A stretch of DNA of 64,000 bases from Bradyrhizobium_A sp052115025 (GCF_052115025.1 NZ_JBFRFW010000001.1:1-64000); one strand, 5' to 3'. Positions 54,288 to 63,708 are shown, counted from the first letter of the stretch. Numbers and translations are program-made. Notes: generated by a model not told the origin, from the sequence alone.

Positions 54288-55460
54288 TTACGACCTCGCT
54301 TGCGCCGCGGCCGCGAGGTGGGTGCCGACCGAGGCAAGGACGATCTCGTAGGCGCGATTGATGATGTCGTCCAGCGACCGGGTCTTGGCGAACATCACCT
54401 TCGCTTCCGCCATGAATTCCTCGCGGCTCGGCATGTGCGGCAGATGCCACGTCGCCAGCACCTGGGTCGTGCGATCCCGGGCGCGGGCGAGCGCATCCTG
54501 CAACGCGGTCAGATCGGGACCGTGCAGCCCCGCGGCGATGGTCGCGGCGAGCCGCTCCGAATTGAACCGCGCCGCCAGCTGCTCGGCCGCGCGGTTGATG
54601 ACCCGGGAGCCCAGCTGCTGCTCGTTGCGCAGCACCTGTTCCGGCGGCGCCTTCAGGTCCCAGACCACGCCAACCCAGGACAGCGCGCGGAGGATGTAGT
54701 AGGTCGGATCGACCTCCCACCACTTGAAGCCCTGCCGGACGCTGCTCTGATAGGCGTGGTGATTGTTGTGCCAGCCCTCGCCCATGGTGAACAGCGCCAG
54801 CAGCCAGTTGTTGCGGGAATCGTCGCCTGTCACGTAGCGCTTCCTGCCATGCACGTGGGCCAGCGAATTGATGCAGAACGTCGCGTGGTAGACCAGCACC
54901 GTGCTCCAGAAGAAGCCGACCACAAGGCCGGACCATCCGCCGATCAGGAAGCACAGCGTTCCCAGGACAATCGCCGGCAGCTGCTCCAGCCGGTGCAGCC
55001 ACATCAGTTCCGGATAACGCGCCAGATCATCGACCTTGATCAGGTCCGTGGTGTCGTGCCGGCGCGCGAAGATCCAGCCGACATGGCTATAGAAGAACCC
55101 CTTCTGGCGGGGCGAGTGCACGTCGCTCTCGGTATCGGAGAACAGGTGATGATGCCGGTGCTTGGCCGCCCACCACAGCACGCTCTTCTGGGTTGTGGTC
55201 TGGGCGAGAAACGCCAGGATGAACTGGAAGACCCGGCTGGTCGCATAGGATCGGTGCGAAAAATAGCGATGATAGCCCGCCCCGATCGCAAAGATGCGCA
55301 ACCAGTAGAGCCCGACGCAGATGGCGATGGACTGCCATGTCACGCCGGTCCAGATCGCAGCGAAGCAGGCCAGGTGGACGAGGACGAAGGGAATGGCGGA
55401 CGGATAGATGATGTCATCGTGCTCGTCGGCCGCGGACGTCTCAGGGAACTTGTCAGGCAT
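54288..55460 (-). CDS. Acyl-CoA (delta-9-type) fatty acid desaturase
   Basis: A 390-residue membrane di-iron desaturase that inserts a double bond into acyl chains. The three histidine boxes are seen: HRYFSH at 64-69, HRHHH at 101-105 and GEGWHNNHHAYQ near 240. ATG 55460 is preferred over a GTG at 55490. The last ~110 residues after PPEQVLRNEQQLGSR form a helical extension seen in some bacterial homologues, of unknown role. The gene has its own terminator. Confidence 0.92.
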   Translation of the reverse strand: MPDKFPETSAADEHDDIIYPSAIPFVLVHLACFAAIWTGVTWQSIAICVGLYWLRIFAIGAGYHRYFSHRSYATSRVFQFILAFLAQTTTQKSVLWWAAKHRHHHLFSDTESDVHSPRQKGFFYSHVGWIFARRHDTTDLIKVDDLARYPELMWLHRLEQLPAIVLGTLCFLIGGWSGLVVGFFWSTVLVYHATFCINSLAHVHGRKRYVTGDDSRNNWLLALFTMGEGWHNNHHAYQSSVRQGFKWWEVDPTYYILRALSWVGVVWDLKAPPEQVLRNEQQLGSRVINRAAEQLAARFNSERLAATIAAGLHGPDLTALQDALARARDRTTQVLATWHLPHMPSREEFMAEAKVMFAKTRSLDDIINRAYEIVLASVGTHLAAAAQARS

Positions 55461-55697
55461 TCGGGTCTTGTTTCTACCGCTCGAAATCACGGGGACATTT
55501 CACGGGAGACCATATATCCCCCGCCGGCCAACGCGTCGGCGTCCAGCCCCGCGACATGTCGTAGCACGGAACCGGCCGATTTTGAAGAATCGTCCGGTGC
55601 TGGCGCTTGATGGAACGAATCATGGAAATGAGCAGCATCCCAAACGCGCCAATGCCGGATTTCTCACCGACATCGGCCCGGCTTGCGGCCCTCGGGC

Positions 55698-56126
55698 TCA
55701 GTCCGCTTTTGCGGCCATCACGGCCATGCGATCTCCCAGCGCGCTGACGATCAGCTCAGTATCGGAATACTCGGTCACCTCCGCGATTCTGTCGCCGGCG
55801 AAGCGAAACGTGAAACAGTACTGGTTGTCGTAGCGCCGGCCGGTCTTCGTGACGTTGTGGCCACGCGCTTCGACTGCGGCAAAATCGCCATCGACGATGA
55901 TGCGCGACGCCACCGTCCTCGATCGCTCCGCCAGCAAGGCGCGCAGCGGCATCAGAAGGTCGCGCAGCACCTCCTCCTTGCCGCGAAAGACGCCCGACCA
56001 CGAGTTGTTGCCGATGATCGTCCAGATGATGTCGTCGGCCATGGTGTCGATGAACAGCGTGCCGTCGCGCTTGGCGAGGCCATCGAAAATGGCCTGAAGT
56101 GTTTGCCTGATGTCCGTTGTCGTCAT
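55698..56126 (-). CDS. Nuclear transport factor 2 (NTF2)/SnoaL-like protein
   Basis: A 142-residue cone-shaped NTF2-fold protein: QTLQAIFDGLAKRDGTLFID, MADDIIWTIIGNNSWSGVFR, GKEEVLRDLLMPL and VEARGHNVTKTGRRYDNQYC. Many such proteins are isomerases, hydrolases or small-molecule binders; none can be named here. ATG 56126 is chosen. It diverges from a LysR gene 139 bases away, so it was probably that regulator's target. Confidence 0.85.
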   Translation of the reverse strand: MTTTDIRQTLQAIFDGLAKRDGTLFIDTMADDIIWTIIGNNSWSGVFRGKEEVLRDLLMPLRALLAERSRTVASRIIVDGDFAAVEARGHNVTKTGRRYDNQYCFTFRFAGDRIAEVTEYSDTELIVSALGDRMAVMAAKAD

Positions 56127-56265
56127 GATGGTTTCCTTATTGGCCGTCCAGCACACGGCGCACGCCCAGTCGATCCCGCGCGTCCGCCATGCCTCGATCG
56201 CCCGCAGTCTGAGCGGCCGATCGCCATTCTTCCAATCGATGCATTATATGAACTATATTCCGTCC

Positions 56266-57203
56266 ATGAATTTGGCCTCGCTCGACCTCAACCTGCTGGT
56301 GGCGCTCGACGCCCTGTTGTCGGAAGGAAGCGTCAGCCGCGCCGCGCTGCGGATCGGGCTGTCGCGCCGGCGGCGAGCCACGCATTGCGCCGGCTGCGCG
56401 ACCTCGTGGGCGATCCGCTGCTGGTGCGGGTCGGGCCTCGCATGGAGCTGACGCCGCGAGCACAGGCGCTGCGGGCGCCACTGTCACAGACGCTCGATCA
56501 GGTCCGCGGGCTGTTCGTCGCCGAGGGCTTCGACGCCGCGCACAGCGAGCGGCGCTTTCGTATCATGATGCCGGACATCGCGGTGGAGCTGCTGCTGCCA
56601 CGCCTGCTCGACCGCCTCGCGGTCGAGGCGCCGCGGGTGCGGCTGGAGGTTGCGCCGTGGCGCGGCCCCGCGATCATGACGCCGGAATTCGCGCGCACCA
56701 TCGATCTCGTGATCTGCATCGGCGACGCCTTCAAGGGCTTCCACCGCCAGAGGCTCTACACCGACAGCGACGCCCTCGCGGTACGGTGGGATCATCCGCT
56801 GCGCGCACGGCTGAAGCGCCTCGACACGTTCCTCGCCGCGCGGCATGTCGCGGTGGTCGGGCGCGGCCAGCGCGAGGACCTGATCGACACATGGCTGCGC
56901 GACAAGGGTATCGAACGCACCATCGCACTGGTCGTGCCCGGCTACATCGAGGCGCTGCACATGACGGCGCGCAGCGATCTTGTCGCCTTCGTGCCGCGCC
57001 GCCTGATCGCGGCGCTGGCACAGCCGCTCGGGCTTGTGACCGTCAAGCCGCCGCTCGAACCGGGCATCGACGAGCAGTTCATGTTCTATCCGACACGCGC
57101 CCAGGTCGATCCCGGATCGATCTGGCTACGCCGCCGCATCCTCGACATCGGCCAAGCGATGGAGGCGCTGCCACGCGGCGAATGGACCGCTCGCGCGCGC
57201 TAG
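56266..57203 (+). pseudogene. LysR family transcriptional regulator, frameshifted
   Basis: The first 33 codons read MNLASLDLNLLVALDALLSE then GSVSRAALRIGLS in one frame, and the rest continues in another frame from about 56367 as PAASHALRRLRDLVGDPLLV, RVGPRMELTPRAQALR and so on to GEWTARAR. Joined, they make a normal ~312-residue LysR protein: winged helix then a periplasmic-binding-like effector domain. One base is missing at 56365-56366, where the usual CAG codon of the recognition helix (LSQPAASHALRRL) reads C-G. It could be a real one-base deletion or a sequencing error. If real, the regulator is dead. Divergent from the NTF2-like gene. Confidence 0.85.
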
Positions 57204-57258
57204 GCCTCGTTTGCTGAACACGAGGTGCCGCGAACTTGCAAAGCGGGATACCTGGACG

Positions 57259-57654
57259 TCATGTCTCGAACGCTAGATCGATCGGCACGCGATAGCCGTT
57301 CACGAGGCGGTTGGTCGCGTTCGCCATGCCGACCACCGCCATCAGCTCACCGAACTGTGCCGGCGTCATGCCGGCCTTGGCCGCTGAGGCGCTGTGGCTG
57401 GCGATGCAGTAGCCGCAGCCGTTGGTGACACTGACCGCGACATAGATCATCTCCTTGACCAGCGGATCGAGCGCGCCAGGGGCCATCACCTCCTTGAGGC
57501 TCTCCCAGGTCCGCTTCAGCGTGACCGGATCATTGGCGAGGTACTTCCAAAAATTGTTGACGTCCTCGACATTGCGGGTGGTCATGATGTCGTCGAACAC
57601 GGCGCGCACCGGCGGCGAGGCATCGGCATAGTCGATCGGCTTGGGCTTGCTCAT
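57259..57654 (-). CDS. Carboxymuconolactone decarboxylase/AhpD-like protein
   Basis: A 131-residue all-helical protein. The redox pair Cys-x2-Cys with a nearby His, typical of alkylhydroperoxidase AhpD-like proteins, is seen in NGCGYCIASHSASAAKAG. It may reduce peroxides or handle a related reaction in the cytoplasm. ATG 57654 is chosen; the frame to 57789 has no support. It diverges from the flavin monooxygenase gene, 219 bases away, and the two may share control (inference). Confidence 0.88.
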   Translation of the reverse strand: MSKPKPIDYADASPPVRAVFDDIMTTRNVEDVNNFWKYLANDPVTLKRTWESLKEVMAPGALDPLVKEMIYVAVSVTNGCGYCIASHSASAAKAGMTPAQFGELMAVVGMANATNRLVNGYRVPIDLAFET

Positions 57655-57873
57655 GGCGGCTGGTTCCGGCTGTGAGGGGCGAAGGAATCGTGGATGGTCA
57701 CCTCGCAGATTACGCGTCGAACATGGGGCAATGTAGGCCTGCCGAACGACTTGCCCTGCTGAACATTGACGCATGATGCGCGTCTTCATGTTGCACTGCG
57801 CCAGAATTTTTTCGTCGTTGCCCGCCTCGCCCGGTCATGCCAAGAGGCCCTATCCCACCAGGAGTTGCTCCCC

Positions 57874-59139
57874 ATGACGGTTCTCATTGCAGGCGGCGGC
57901 ATCGGCGGTCTGACGCTTGCGCTCAGCCTGCATCAGATCGGCATTGAGGCGAAGATATTCGAGAGCGTGCCGGAGTTGCGCCCGCTCGGCGTGGGCATCA
58001 ACGTGCTGCCCCACGCGGTGCGCGAGCTGACCGAGCTTGGCCTTGCGGACCGGCTGGACCTGTTCGGCGTGCGCACCCGGGAGCTCGCCTATTTCTCCAA
58101 ACGTGGCCAGCCGATCTGGTCGGAACCGCGCGGACTCGAGGCCGGCTATCGCTGGCCGCAATTCTCGATCCACCGCGGCATCCTGCAGCAGATCCTGCTC
58201 GACACCGTCATCGAGCGGCTTGGCCGCCATGCGGTGTTGACGCGCCATCACCTCGCCGAATTCGCCGAGACCGGCGACGGCGTCCGCGCGCGCTTCATCG
58301 ATCGTGCGACCGGCGCGGACACCGGCAGTTATGAAGGGACATTGCTGATCGCCGCCGACGGCATCCACTCGGCGGTGCGCGAGAAGCTCTATCCACAGGA
58401 GGGCGCGCCGCTGTGGAACGGCCGTATCCTGTGGCGCGGCATCACCACCGCCGATGCCTTCCTGTCCGGGCGCACCATGATCATGGCCGGGCACGAGCGC
58501 CTGAAATTCGTCTGTTACCCCATCACCAGCAGCGCCGACAGCAACGGCAAGTTCCAGATCAACTGGGTCGCCGAACGGCTGCTCGATCCAGATTACCAGT
58601 GGCGGCGCGAGGACTATAACCGCTCCGCCCGGCTCGACGAATTCCTGCCCTGGTTCGAGGATTGGCGGTTCGACTGGCTCGATCTGCCGGGCCTGATCCG
58701 CAACTGCCCGCACGCCTATGAATATCCGCTGGTCGATCGCGATCCGCTCGATCGCTGGACCTTCGGCCGTGTCACCCTGCTCGGTGACGCCGCGCATCCG
58801 ATGTACCCGATCGGCTCCAATGGCGCCTCGCAGGCGATCCTCGACGCCCGCGTGCTGACGCGGGAAATCCTGCAGCATGGCGAGAGCCATGCGGCGCTGG
58901 CGGCCTATGAAGCCGAGCGCCGCCCCGCCACCACGGAACTCGTCAAGCTGAACCGGCGCAACGGTCCGGAGCAGGTGATGCAGCTTGTCGAGGAGCGGGC
59001 ACCGCAGGGGTACAACGTCGTCACCGACGTGCTGTCGCAGCAGGAGCTCGAGGAGATCGCCAACAATTACAAGCGCGTCGCCGGCTTCCAGGTCGAAGCC
59101 CTCAACGCCAAGCCACCGGTCGTGCCGCGAGCAGGCTAG
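57874..59139 (+). CDS. FAD-dependent monooxygenase (PhzS/salicylate hydroxylase-like)
   Basis: A 421-residue class A flavoprotein hydroxylase. Seen: FAD dinucleotide fold VLIAGGGIGGLTLALSLHQI at the N-terminus, LLIAADGIHSAVREKLYPQ, and the second FAD motif VTLLGDAAHPMYPIGSNGAS. ATG 57874 has AGGAG about nine bases upstream. Such enzymes hydroxylate aromatic or related ring compounds with NAD(P)H and O2; the substrate is not evident. Divergent from the AhpD-like gene. Confidence 0.9.
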   Translation: MTVLIAGGGIGGLTLALSLHQIGIEAKIFESVPELRPLGVGINVLPHAVRELTELGLADRLDLFGVRTRELAYFSKRGQPIWSEPRGLEAGYRWPQFSIHRGILQQILLDTVIERLGRHAVLTRHHLAEFAETGDGVRARFIDRATGADTGSYEGTLLIAADGIHSAVREKLYPQEGAPLWNGRILWRGITTADAFLSGRTMIMAGHERLKFVCYPITSSADSNGKFQINWVAERLLDPDYQWRREDYNRSARLDEFLPWFEDWRFDWLDLPGLIRNCPHAYEYPLVDRDPLDRWTFGRVTLLGDAAHPMYPIGSNGASQAILDARVLTREILQHGESHAALAAYEAERRPATTELVKLNRRNGPEQVMQLVEERAPQGYNVVTDVLSQQELEEIANNYKRVAGFQVEALNAKPPVVPRAG

Positions 59140-59422
59140 CGTTCGCCTGGATCTTGCTCCGGCCGGACGCCGAGAGCCGGCTCTACGCTGATCATTCGAC
59201 GAGCGACTTCAGCGCACGATGCTGTCGGGCGGACGCGTGATTTTCCATTGCACTCGCCGCACGGTAGAATAGACTTATGCCCTCGACCAGACCGCGATTT
59301 TTCTGACCTCATTTTTTTGACCTGTTTTTTGTCTTCCGACCAGTTCGTTTGCTGAGGGGATGCCACGGACATTTTCATGAGCGGCGCGGATCGCTCCCTT
59401 CGTCCAGCAGCAGGAGCCGCAG

Positions 59423-59935
59423 ATGCGTCTCGATATCAGATGGTGTGACGAGCCGGCGCGCGCGCAGGAACTCGCCGAATTCTTCGCCAGCCATGTGACT
59501 CCGGCTTATATCTCCCACAGCGAACTGCAGGGCCGACGCGCAATCGCGCCGACACGCTGGCGCGACAAGCTCCCGGACGTCATTCGTGCCGAGCTTCAGC
59601 CGCGCCTGACCCGCGATCAGCACGGGATCGGAGCCGGAAGCCATCAGCCCGTTCTGGTCACGGAAACCGACGATGGGCTCGTCGCCCTGGCGCTGGTCAC
59701 CTTTGCAACCGATGCTCCGATCCCGTTCGCCACGGTCGAGGATCTGATCGTCGCGCCGTCCGAGCGCGCCAAGGGCATCGGGACCACGGTGATCGAGTGG
59801 ATCGCCGCGGAGGCCCGCGAGCGCCGCATCCGCCGTCTGTTTCTCGAGAGCGGCGTGCACAACGAACGCGCTCACCATTTCTTCGAGCGCTCGGGCTTCG
59901 AGATCTGCTCGGTGGTCATGATGCGCTCGCTGTGA
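59423..59935 (+). CDS. GNAT family N-acetyltransferase
   Basis: A 170-residue acetyltransferase with the acetyl-CoA motif in VEDLIVAPSERAKGIGTTVI and EARERRIRRLFLESGVHNE, then HHFFERSGFEICSVVMMRSL. ATG 59423 has AGGAG about six bases upstream. Substrate unknown. It stands alone after a 283-base gap that contains only T-rich stretches and no further gene. Confidence 0.9.
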   Translation: MRLDIRWCDEPARAQELAEFFASHVTPAYISHSELQGRRAIAPTRWRDKLPDVIRAELQPRLTRDQHGIGAGSHQPVLVTETDDGLVALALVTFATDAPIPFATVEDLIVAPSERAKGIGTTVIEWIAAEARERRIRRLFLESGVHNERAHHFFERSGFEICSVVMMRSL

Positions 59936-60017
59936 CGTCGCACGCGCTCAGGGAGCGGAGACCCGCCGCGGCGGTGCACCAAGGGCCTTCGCGCCCACTA
60001 CCTACGCCCATGGCTGA

Positions 60018-60158
60018 CTGCTGATCGCCTGGTGTCCACAGCGCGGCGACTTCCGCGTGTTCCGCCTCGACCGGATGAGCGAGGTGGCGGTCCGCCGCGA
60101 CAGCTTCACGGAAGCGCCGGACCAGGACCTCGCCACCTGCCTCGAACGCCGGCACTGA
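60018..60158 (+). pseudogene. 3' remnant of a YafY/WYL-domain transcriptional regulator
   Basis: The frame from 60018 reads LLIAWCPQRGDFRVFRLDRM then SEVAVRRDSFTEAPDQDLA and stops at 60158. This matches the C-terminal end of WYL-domain (YafY-type) regulators, where the pattern is WxLVAWCELRxDFRxFRxDRI. An in-frame TGA at 60015-60017 and lack of the N-terminal helix-turn-helix and most of the WYL domain show it is only a fragment. Just before it, CCATGGCTGACTG may hold the frameshifted preceding part. Confidence 0.65.
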
Positions 60159-60174
60159 CGGCGCGTCGCGAATC

Positions 60175-61569
60175 TCAGGCCTGATCGCGCGCCATCAGCA
60201 GCACCTCACGCACCTCGTCGGAAAAACGCTTGCTGCGCCCCGCGATCAGGATCATGTCCGGGTCCTCGGGATCGGGCGCCGCCGGCGGCATACCGTGATC
60301 GAGCAACGCACGGGCGCAGCCGGCCCAATCGCCGCCATCGACCGGCTCGTTGCACGACGCCCAGCTCAGCGTGCCGGAGACATCATCGCCGAAGCCATGC
60401 TGCTCGGTCCATGTCGCGCCATGCGCCAGCAGAAAGCGCGTCAGTTCGACGTTGCCACGAAACACCGCGAGATTGAGCGCGGACGCGCTCCAGTCCCCAC
60501 CGCGCACGGCGATCGGCCAGCCCAGCTCGACCATCAGCCGCGCGCCGTCGTCGCCGCCTTCCCCGGCCATATCGGGTAGCAACCGCAGCTGTGCCTCCGA
60601 GAGCGCCGTCGGCAGGTCCGGCCGCCGCGCCTGGATGCGCCGCGCCTCGTTCGCGTCGCCGCGCGCGCATGCTGCGACGAACAGCTCATCCTCCGACATT
60701 GCATCCGCTGCGCCAGCGGCACGCAGCAACTGCGCGACCGCCGGCAGGCCGAACTGCAGCGCGAGGCTGTAGGCACCGATGCCGGCCGCCGAGCGCACAC
60801 CGGGATCTGCACCGGCGCTCAAGAGCGTGGCAACATGACGGACAGAGCGGCGACGGCGGATCGCCCACAGCAGCGGCGTGCCCCAGTCGGTCAGCGGCGC
60901 ATTGCCCGCCGGCTCGTTGGGATCTCCGCCGTGCTGCAGCAGCAGTTCGAGCGGCTCGCTGCTCTCGAGGTCGAGCGCACGATAGAGCGCATTGCTGCCG
61001 ACGACCCGCGCGCCGTGCTCCAGCAAGAGGCGGGTGCAGGCCGGGCTCTCCAAAGAGTGGTAGAGCGATTCACCGTCGTTCGGATCGGCGCCAGCGTCGA
61101 GCAGCATCTGCGTCAGCGCGACGTCGTGGTTCTTGCCGGCCGCACCGTAGAGCGCCGACAGCGGATTGCGATCGTCAGGCGCACGCAGCGACGCCGGCGG
61201 CCAGCGGTTGCCGACGCGCTGGTTCGGATCCGCGCCAGCGGCGAGCAGCAGCTGCGCGCAACCGTGCAGGCGGTCGCGGAATTCCGGCAGTTGTAGCAGG
61301 CTGGAATGGGTGACGGCGATGAGCGGCGGCAGCGCCAACGGCCCGCTCGAGCGATTGCCCCATGCGGGATCGGCCGTTATCGCGCGGCACAACGCCGCCT
61401 CGTCGCCGATGGCGCAGGCGAGGCCCGGGTCCTCGCCGACGAGATCAGGATGCTCCGCCAGCATCCCAGCCGCGACGCGGGAGTTGGCCCGATCGCTCGA
61501 GCCGTCGAGATCGCCTCCATAGATCAGGCCGAGCCAGCGCCTGATCGGCCCGGTGGGAGAGCCCCTCAC
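60175..61569 (-). CDS. Ankyrin repeat protein
   Basis: A 464-residue protein with about seven or eight ankyrin-like repeats (CAQLLLAAGADPNQRV, LTQMLLDAGADPND, TRLLLEHGARVVGSNAL, LELLLQHGGDPNEP, ATLLSAGADPGVRSAAG, LTRFLLAHGATWTEQHG). Such repeats bind other proteins. No signal peptide or catalytic motif is seen. The start is GTG 61569, which overlaps the YdhR-like gene stop as GTGA; the in-frame ATG at 61608 would overlap by 43 bases. The coupling suggests joint expression with that gene. Confidence 0.85.
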   Translation of the reverse strand: MRGSPTGPIRRWLGLIYGGDLDGSSDRANSRVAAGMLAEHPDLVGEDPGLACAIGDEAALCRAITADPAWGNRSSGPLALPPLIAVTHSSLLQLPEFRDRLHGCAQLLLAAGADPNQRVGNRWPPASLRAPDDRNPLSALYGAAGKNHDVALTQMLLDAGADPNDGESLYHSLESPACTRLLLEHGARVVGSNALYRALDLESSEPLELLLQHGGDPNEPAGNAPLTDWGTPLLWAIRRRRSVRHVATLLSAGADPGVRSAAGIGAYSLALQFGLPAVAQLLRAAGAADAMSEDELFVAACARGDANEARRIQARRPDLPTALSEAQLRLLPDMAGEGGDDGARLMVELGWPIAVRGGDWSASALNLAVFRGNVELTRFLLAHGATWTEQHGFGDDVSGTLSWASCNEPVDGGDWAGCARALLDHGMPPAAPDPEDPDMILIAGRSKRFSDEVREVLLMARDQA

Positions 61570-61919
61570 CTGCCGTGGGTCCGGCGGGCCTCGCCATCGG
61601 CGGACCATTCGGTGACCGCACCATGCTCATTGTCCACGATCGTCATCAGATCGAAATAACGCAGGGTCGGCTCATGGCCGGTGCGATGCTTCACGGCTGC
61701 ACGCCACGCGTCGTTATGGGCGTGCTGGGCAGCCTCGATCGACGGCCAGATATAAAAGCCGGCGCCCGTGCCGGCGTCCTCGCCGAGCCCCCAGAGGAAA
61801 TGCTTGCGCACCAGTTCGGTGTTGGCAGTCCACTTCGGCACGATGGCCCGCACCGCGTCGAGCTCCTGCTCGCGGGTCCAGCCCTCGGGAAGCTTGAAGG
61901 TCACCAGTTCGACAATCAT
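61566..61919 (-). CDS. YdhR-like putative monooxygenase
   Basis: A 117-residue protein of the dimeric alpha-beta barrel type. It reads MIVELVTFKLPEGWTREQEL, LVRKHFLWGLGEDAGTGAGF and YIWPSIEAAQHAHNDAWRAA, matching the YdhR/ABM-like family of putative cofactor-free monooxygenases or stress-related proteins. It is translationally coupled (GTGA) to the ankyrin gene and lies 61 bases downstream of mutY on the same strand. Confidence 0.8.
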   Translation of the reverse strand: MIVELVTFKLPEGWTREQELDAVRAIVPKWTANTELVRKHFLWGLGEDAGTGAGFYIWPSIEAAQHAHNDAWRAAVKHRTGHEPTLRYFDLMTIVDNEHGAVTEWSADGEARRTHGR

Positions 61920-61980
61920 GACGGCTCCATCCCTGTGGTTCTCGAGAAAGTTGCCCTGCCCCGCTGCGCCTGCAGCAGGA

Positions 61981-63090
61981 TCACGCGTCGTCGCCGAGCC
62001 CGTGTGCGACCACCTTGCGCATCACGTTGGGCAGCGCTTCGTCCGCAAGCGTGGCGATCGGCACCCAGCGCATGCCGTCCGGCGCGCGGGTGCGCGATGG
62101 CACCTCGGCCGTATAGACCGCAAGCTCGAGCGGAAAATGCGTGAACACATGATTGACCACGCCGACCTTGCGACGCCAGCGTGATGCCCCTTTCAGCGGA
62201 GGCGCCTCCTTCAGGGCGACGGCATCCTCGAGCCCGGCCCGCCACTGCGAGGTCGGCACCTCGGTCATGCCGCCAAGCAGTCCCTTCGGCGAGCGGGTGC
62301 GGACCAGCAGCTCATCGCCGCGCCGGACCACGAAGGCGGCGCCGCGGCGCAACTCCCCGCTCTTCTTCGGCGCCTTGCGAGGAAAACTCTCCTGATCGGC
62401 ACGGGTCAATGCCAGACATCCGTCGTTCAGCGGACAGAGTGCGCATGCCGGCTTCTTGGGTGTGCAGATGGTCGCGCCGAGATCCATCAGCGCCTGGGCG
62501 CTGTCGCCGGCACGGGACGGCCCGAGCAGCGTCGCCGCCAGCTCCTGGATCCGCGGCTTGGATTTGGGCAGTGCCTCCTCGACCGCAAACAGCCGCGACA
62601 CCACCCGCTCGATGTTGCCGTCGACCGGCATGGTGCGGATGTCGAACGCGATCGCGGCGATCGCTGCCGCGGTGTACGGGCCGATGCCGGGCAGCGCCCG
62701 TAATCCCTCCTCGCTGTCGGGAAACACCCCGCCATGGTCACGCAGCAGCGCGACCGCGCAGGCATGCAGGTTGCGGGCCCGCGAGTAGTAGCCGAGCCCC
62801 GCCCACAGCCGCAGGACGTCGTCGAGGCTCGCCGCCCCAAGGTCCGCGACCGTCGGCCAGCGCGCGGTGAATTTCTCGAAATAGGGGCCGACCGCCCGCA
62901 CCGTGGTCTGCTGCAGCATGATCTCGGACAGCCAGACCCGGTAGGGATCGGCGGCCTCCCCCGGCAACGCCCGCCAGGGCAGCCGGCGGCGATGGCGGTC
63001 GTACCAGGCAAGCACGGCCGCCGCCCGATCGGGGGCGCCCGCAGCCGGTTGCGGTTTCTTTCGCCGCGCCGCGGCACCTGATAAGCTCAT
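61981..63090 (-). CDS. mutY: A/G-specific adenine glycosylase
   Basis: Removes adenine mispaired with 8-oxoguanine. 369 residues. Seen: LPWRALPGEAADPYRVWLSE and IMLQQTTVRAVGPYFEKF (catalytic helix), the HhH loop LPGIGPYTAAAIAAIAF with MPVDGNIERVVSR (catalytic Asp), and the Fe-S site C-x6-C-x2-C-x5-C in CTPKKPACALCPLNDGC. A C-terminal Nudix-like MutT domain starts near residue 240. ATG 63090 is used. Only six bases separate it from the divergent DUF721 gene start at 63097. A longer frame to 63924 is chance. Confidence 0.96.
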   Translation of the reverse strand: MSLSGAAARRKKPQPAAGAPDRAAAVLAWYDRHRRRLPWRALPGEAADPYRVWLSEIMLQQTTVRAVGPYFEKFTARWPTVADLGAASLDDVLRLWAGLGYYSRARNLHACAVALLRDHGGVFPDSEEGLRALPGIGPYTAAAIAAIAFDIRTMPVDGNIERVVSRLFAVEEALPKSKPRIQELAATLLGPSRAGDSAQALMDLGATICTPKKPACALCPLNDGCLALTRADQESFPRKAPKKSGELRRGAAFVVRRGDELLVRTRSPKGLLGGMTEVPTSQWRAGLEDAVALKEAPPLKGASRWRRKVGVVNHVFTHFPLELAVYTAEVPSRTRAPDGMRWVPIATLADEALPNVMRKVVAHGLGDDA

Positions 63091-63096
63091 GCCGTT

Positions 63097-63597
63097 ATGT
63101 ATCCGGCTCGCCCCTCGATGAACAAGCCCGGCCCCATCACCGCCAAACCCCTGTCCGTCCTCGCCGGCCGGGCCATCAACGACGTGTTCGCCAAGCAGGG
63201 CTTCGCCTCGCGCGAACTGGTGACCCGCTGGGGGGAGATCGCCGGCGTCGAGATCGCGCGCCACTCCCAGCCCCTCAAGATCCAGTGGCCGCGGCAGGTC
63301 GAAGGCCGGCCGCCGGAGCCGGCCACCCTGGTGTTGCGGGTCGAGGGGCCGATGGCGCTGGAGATCCAGCACACCTCCGACGTGATCCTGCAGCGGGTCA
63401 ACCGCTTCTTCGGCTGGAACGCGATCGGCCGGCTGGCGCTGCGCCAGGCGCCGCTGTCCCGGCCGTCCCGGCCAAAACGGCCGCCGCCCCCGGACGCCCG
63501 GGAGGTCGCGCAGGTCGCCGCCACCCTGGACGCGGTCGAGGACGAGAACCTGCGCACGGCGCTCGCCCGGCTCGGCGCCGCGATCAAGCGGAAGTGA
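63097..63597 (+). CDS. DUF721/DciA-like protein
   Basis: A 166-residue protein with a DUF721 domain (LSVLAGRAINDVFAKQGFAS, LVTRWGEIAGVEIARHSQPL). Members related to DciA load the replicative helicase in bacteria lacking DnaC; whether this one does is inference. The ATG at 63097 leaves six bases to divergent mutY; a second ATG at 63118 is possible and would leave more room for promoters. Followed by the DsbA-like gene on the same strand after 111 bases. Confidence 0.85.
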   Translation: MYPARPSMNKPGPITAKPLSVLAGRAINDVFAKQGFASRELVTRWGEIAGVEIARHSQPLKIQWPRQVEGRPPEPATLVLRVEGPMALEIQHTSDVILQRVNRFFGWNAIGRLALRQAPLSRPSRPKRPPPPDAREVAQVAATLDAVEDENLRTALARLGAAIKRK

Positions 63598-63708
63598 GGC
63601 CGGGCTTTCGTTCAGCATCCCGGCGCGCCATTGCCACAATTGCGGTTTCAAGCTAGCGAACACCGCGAACCGCCGATCCCGACTGACCGCCGCTCCAGGA
63701 GACGTCCC

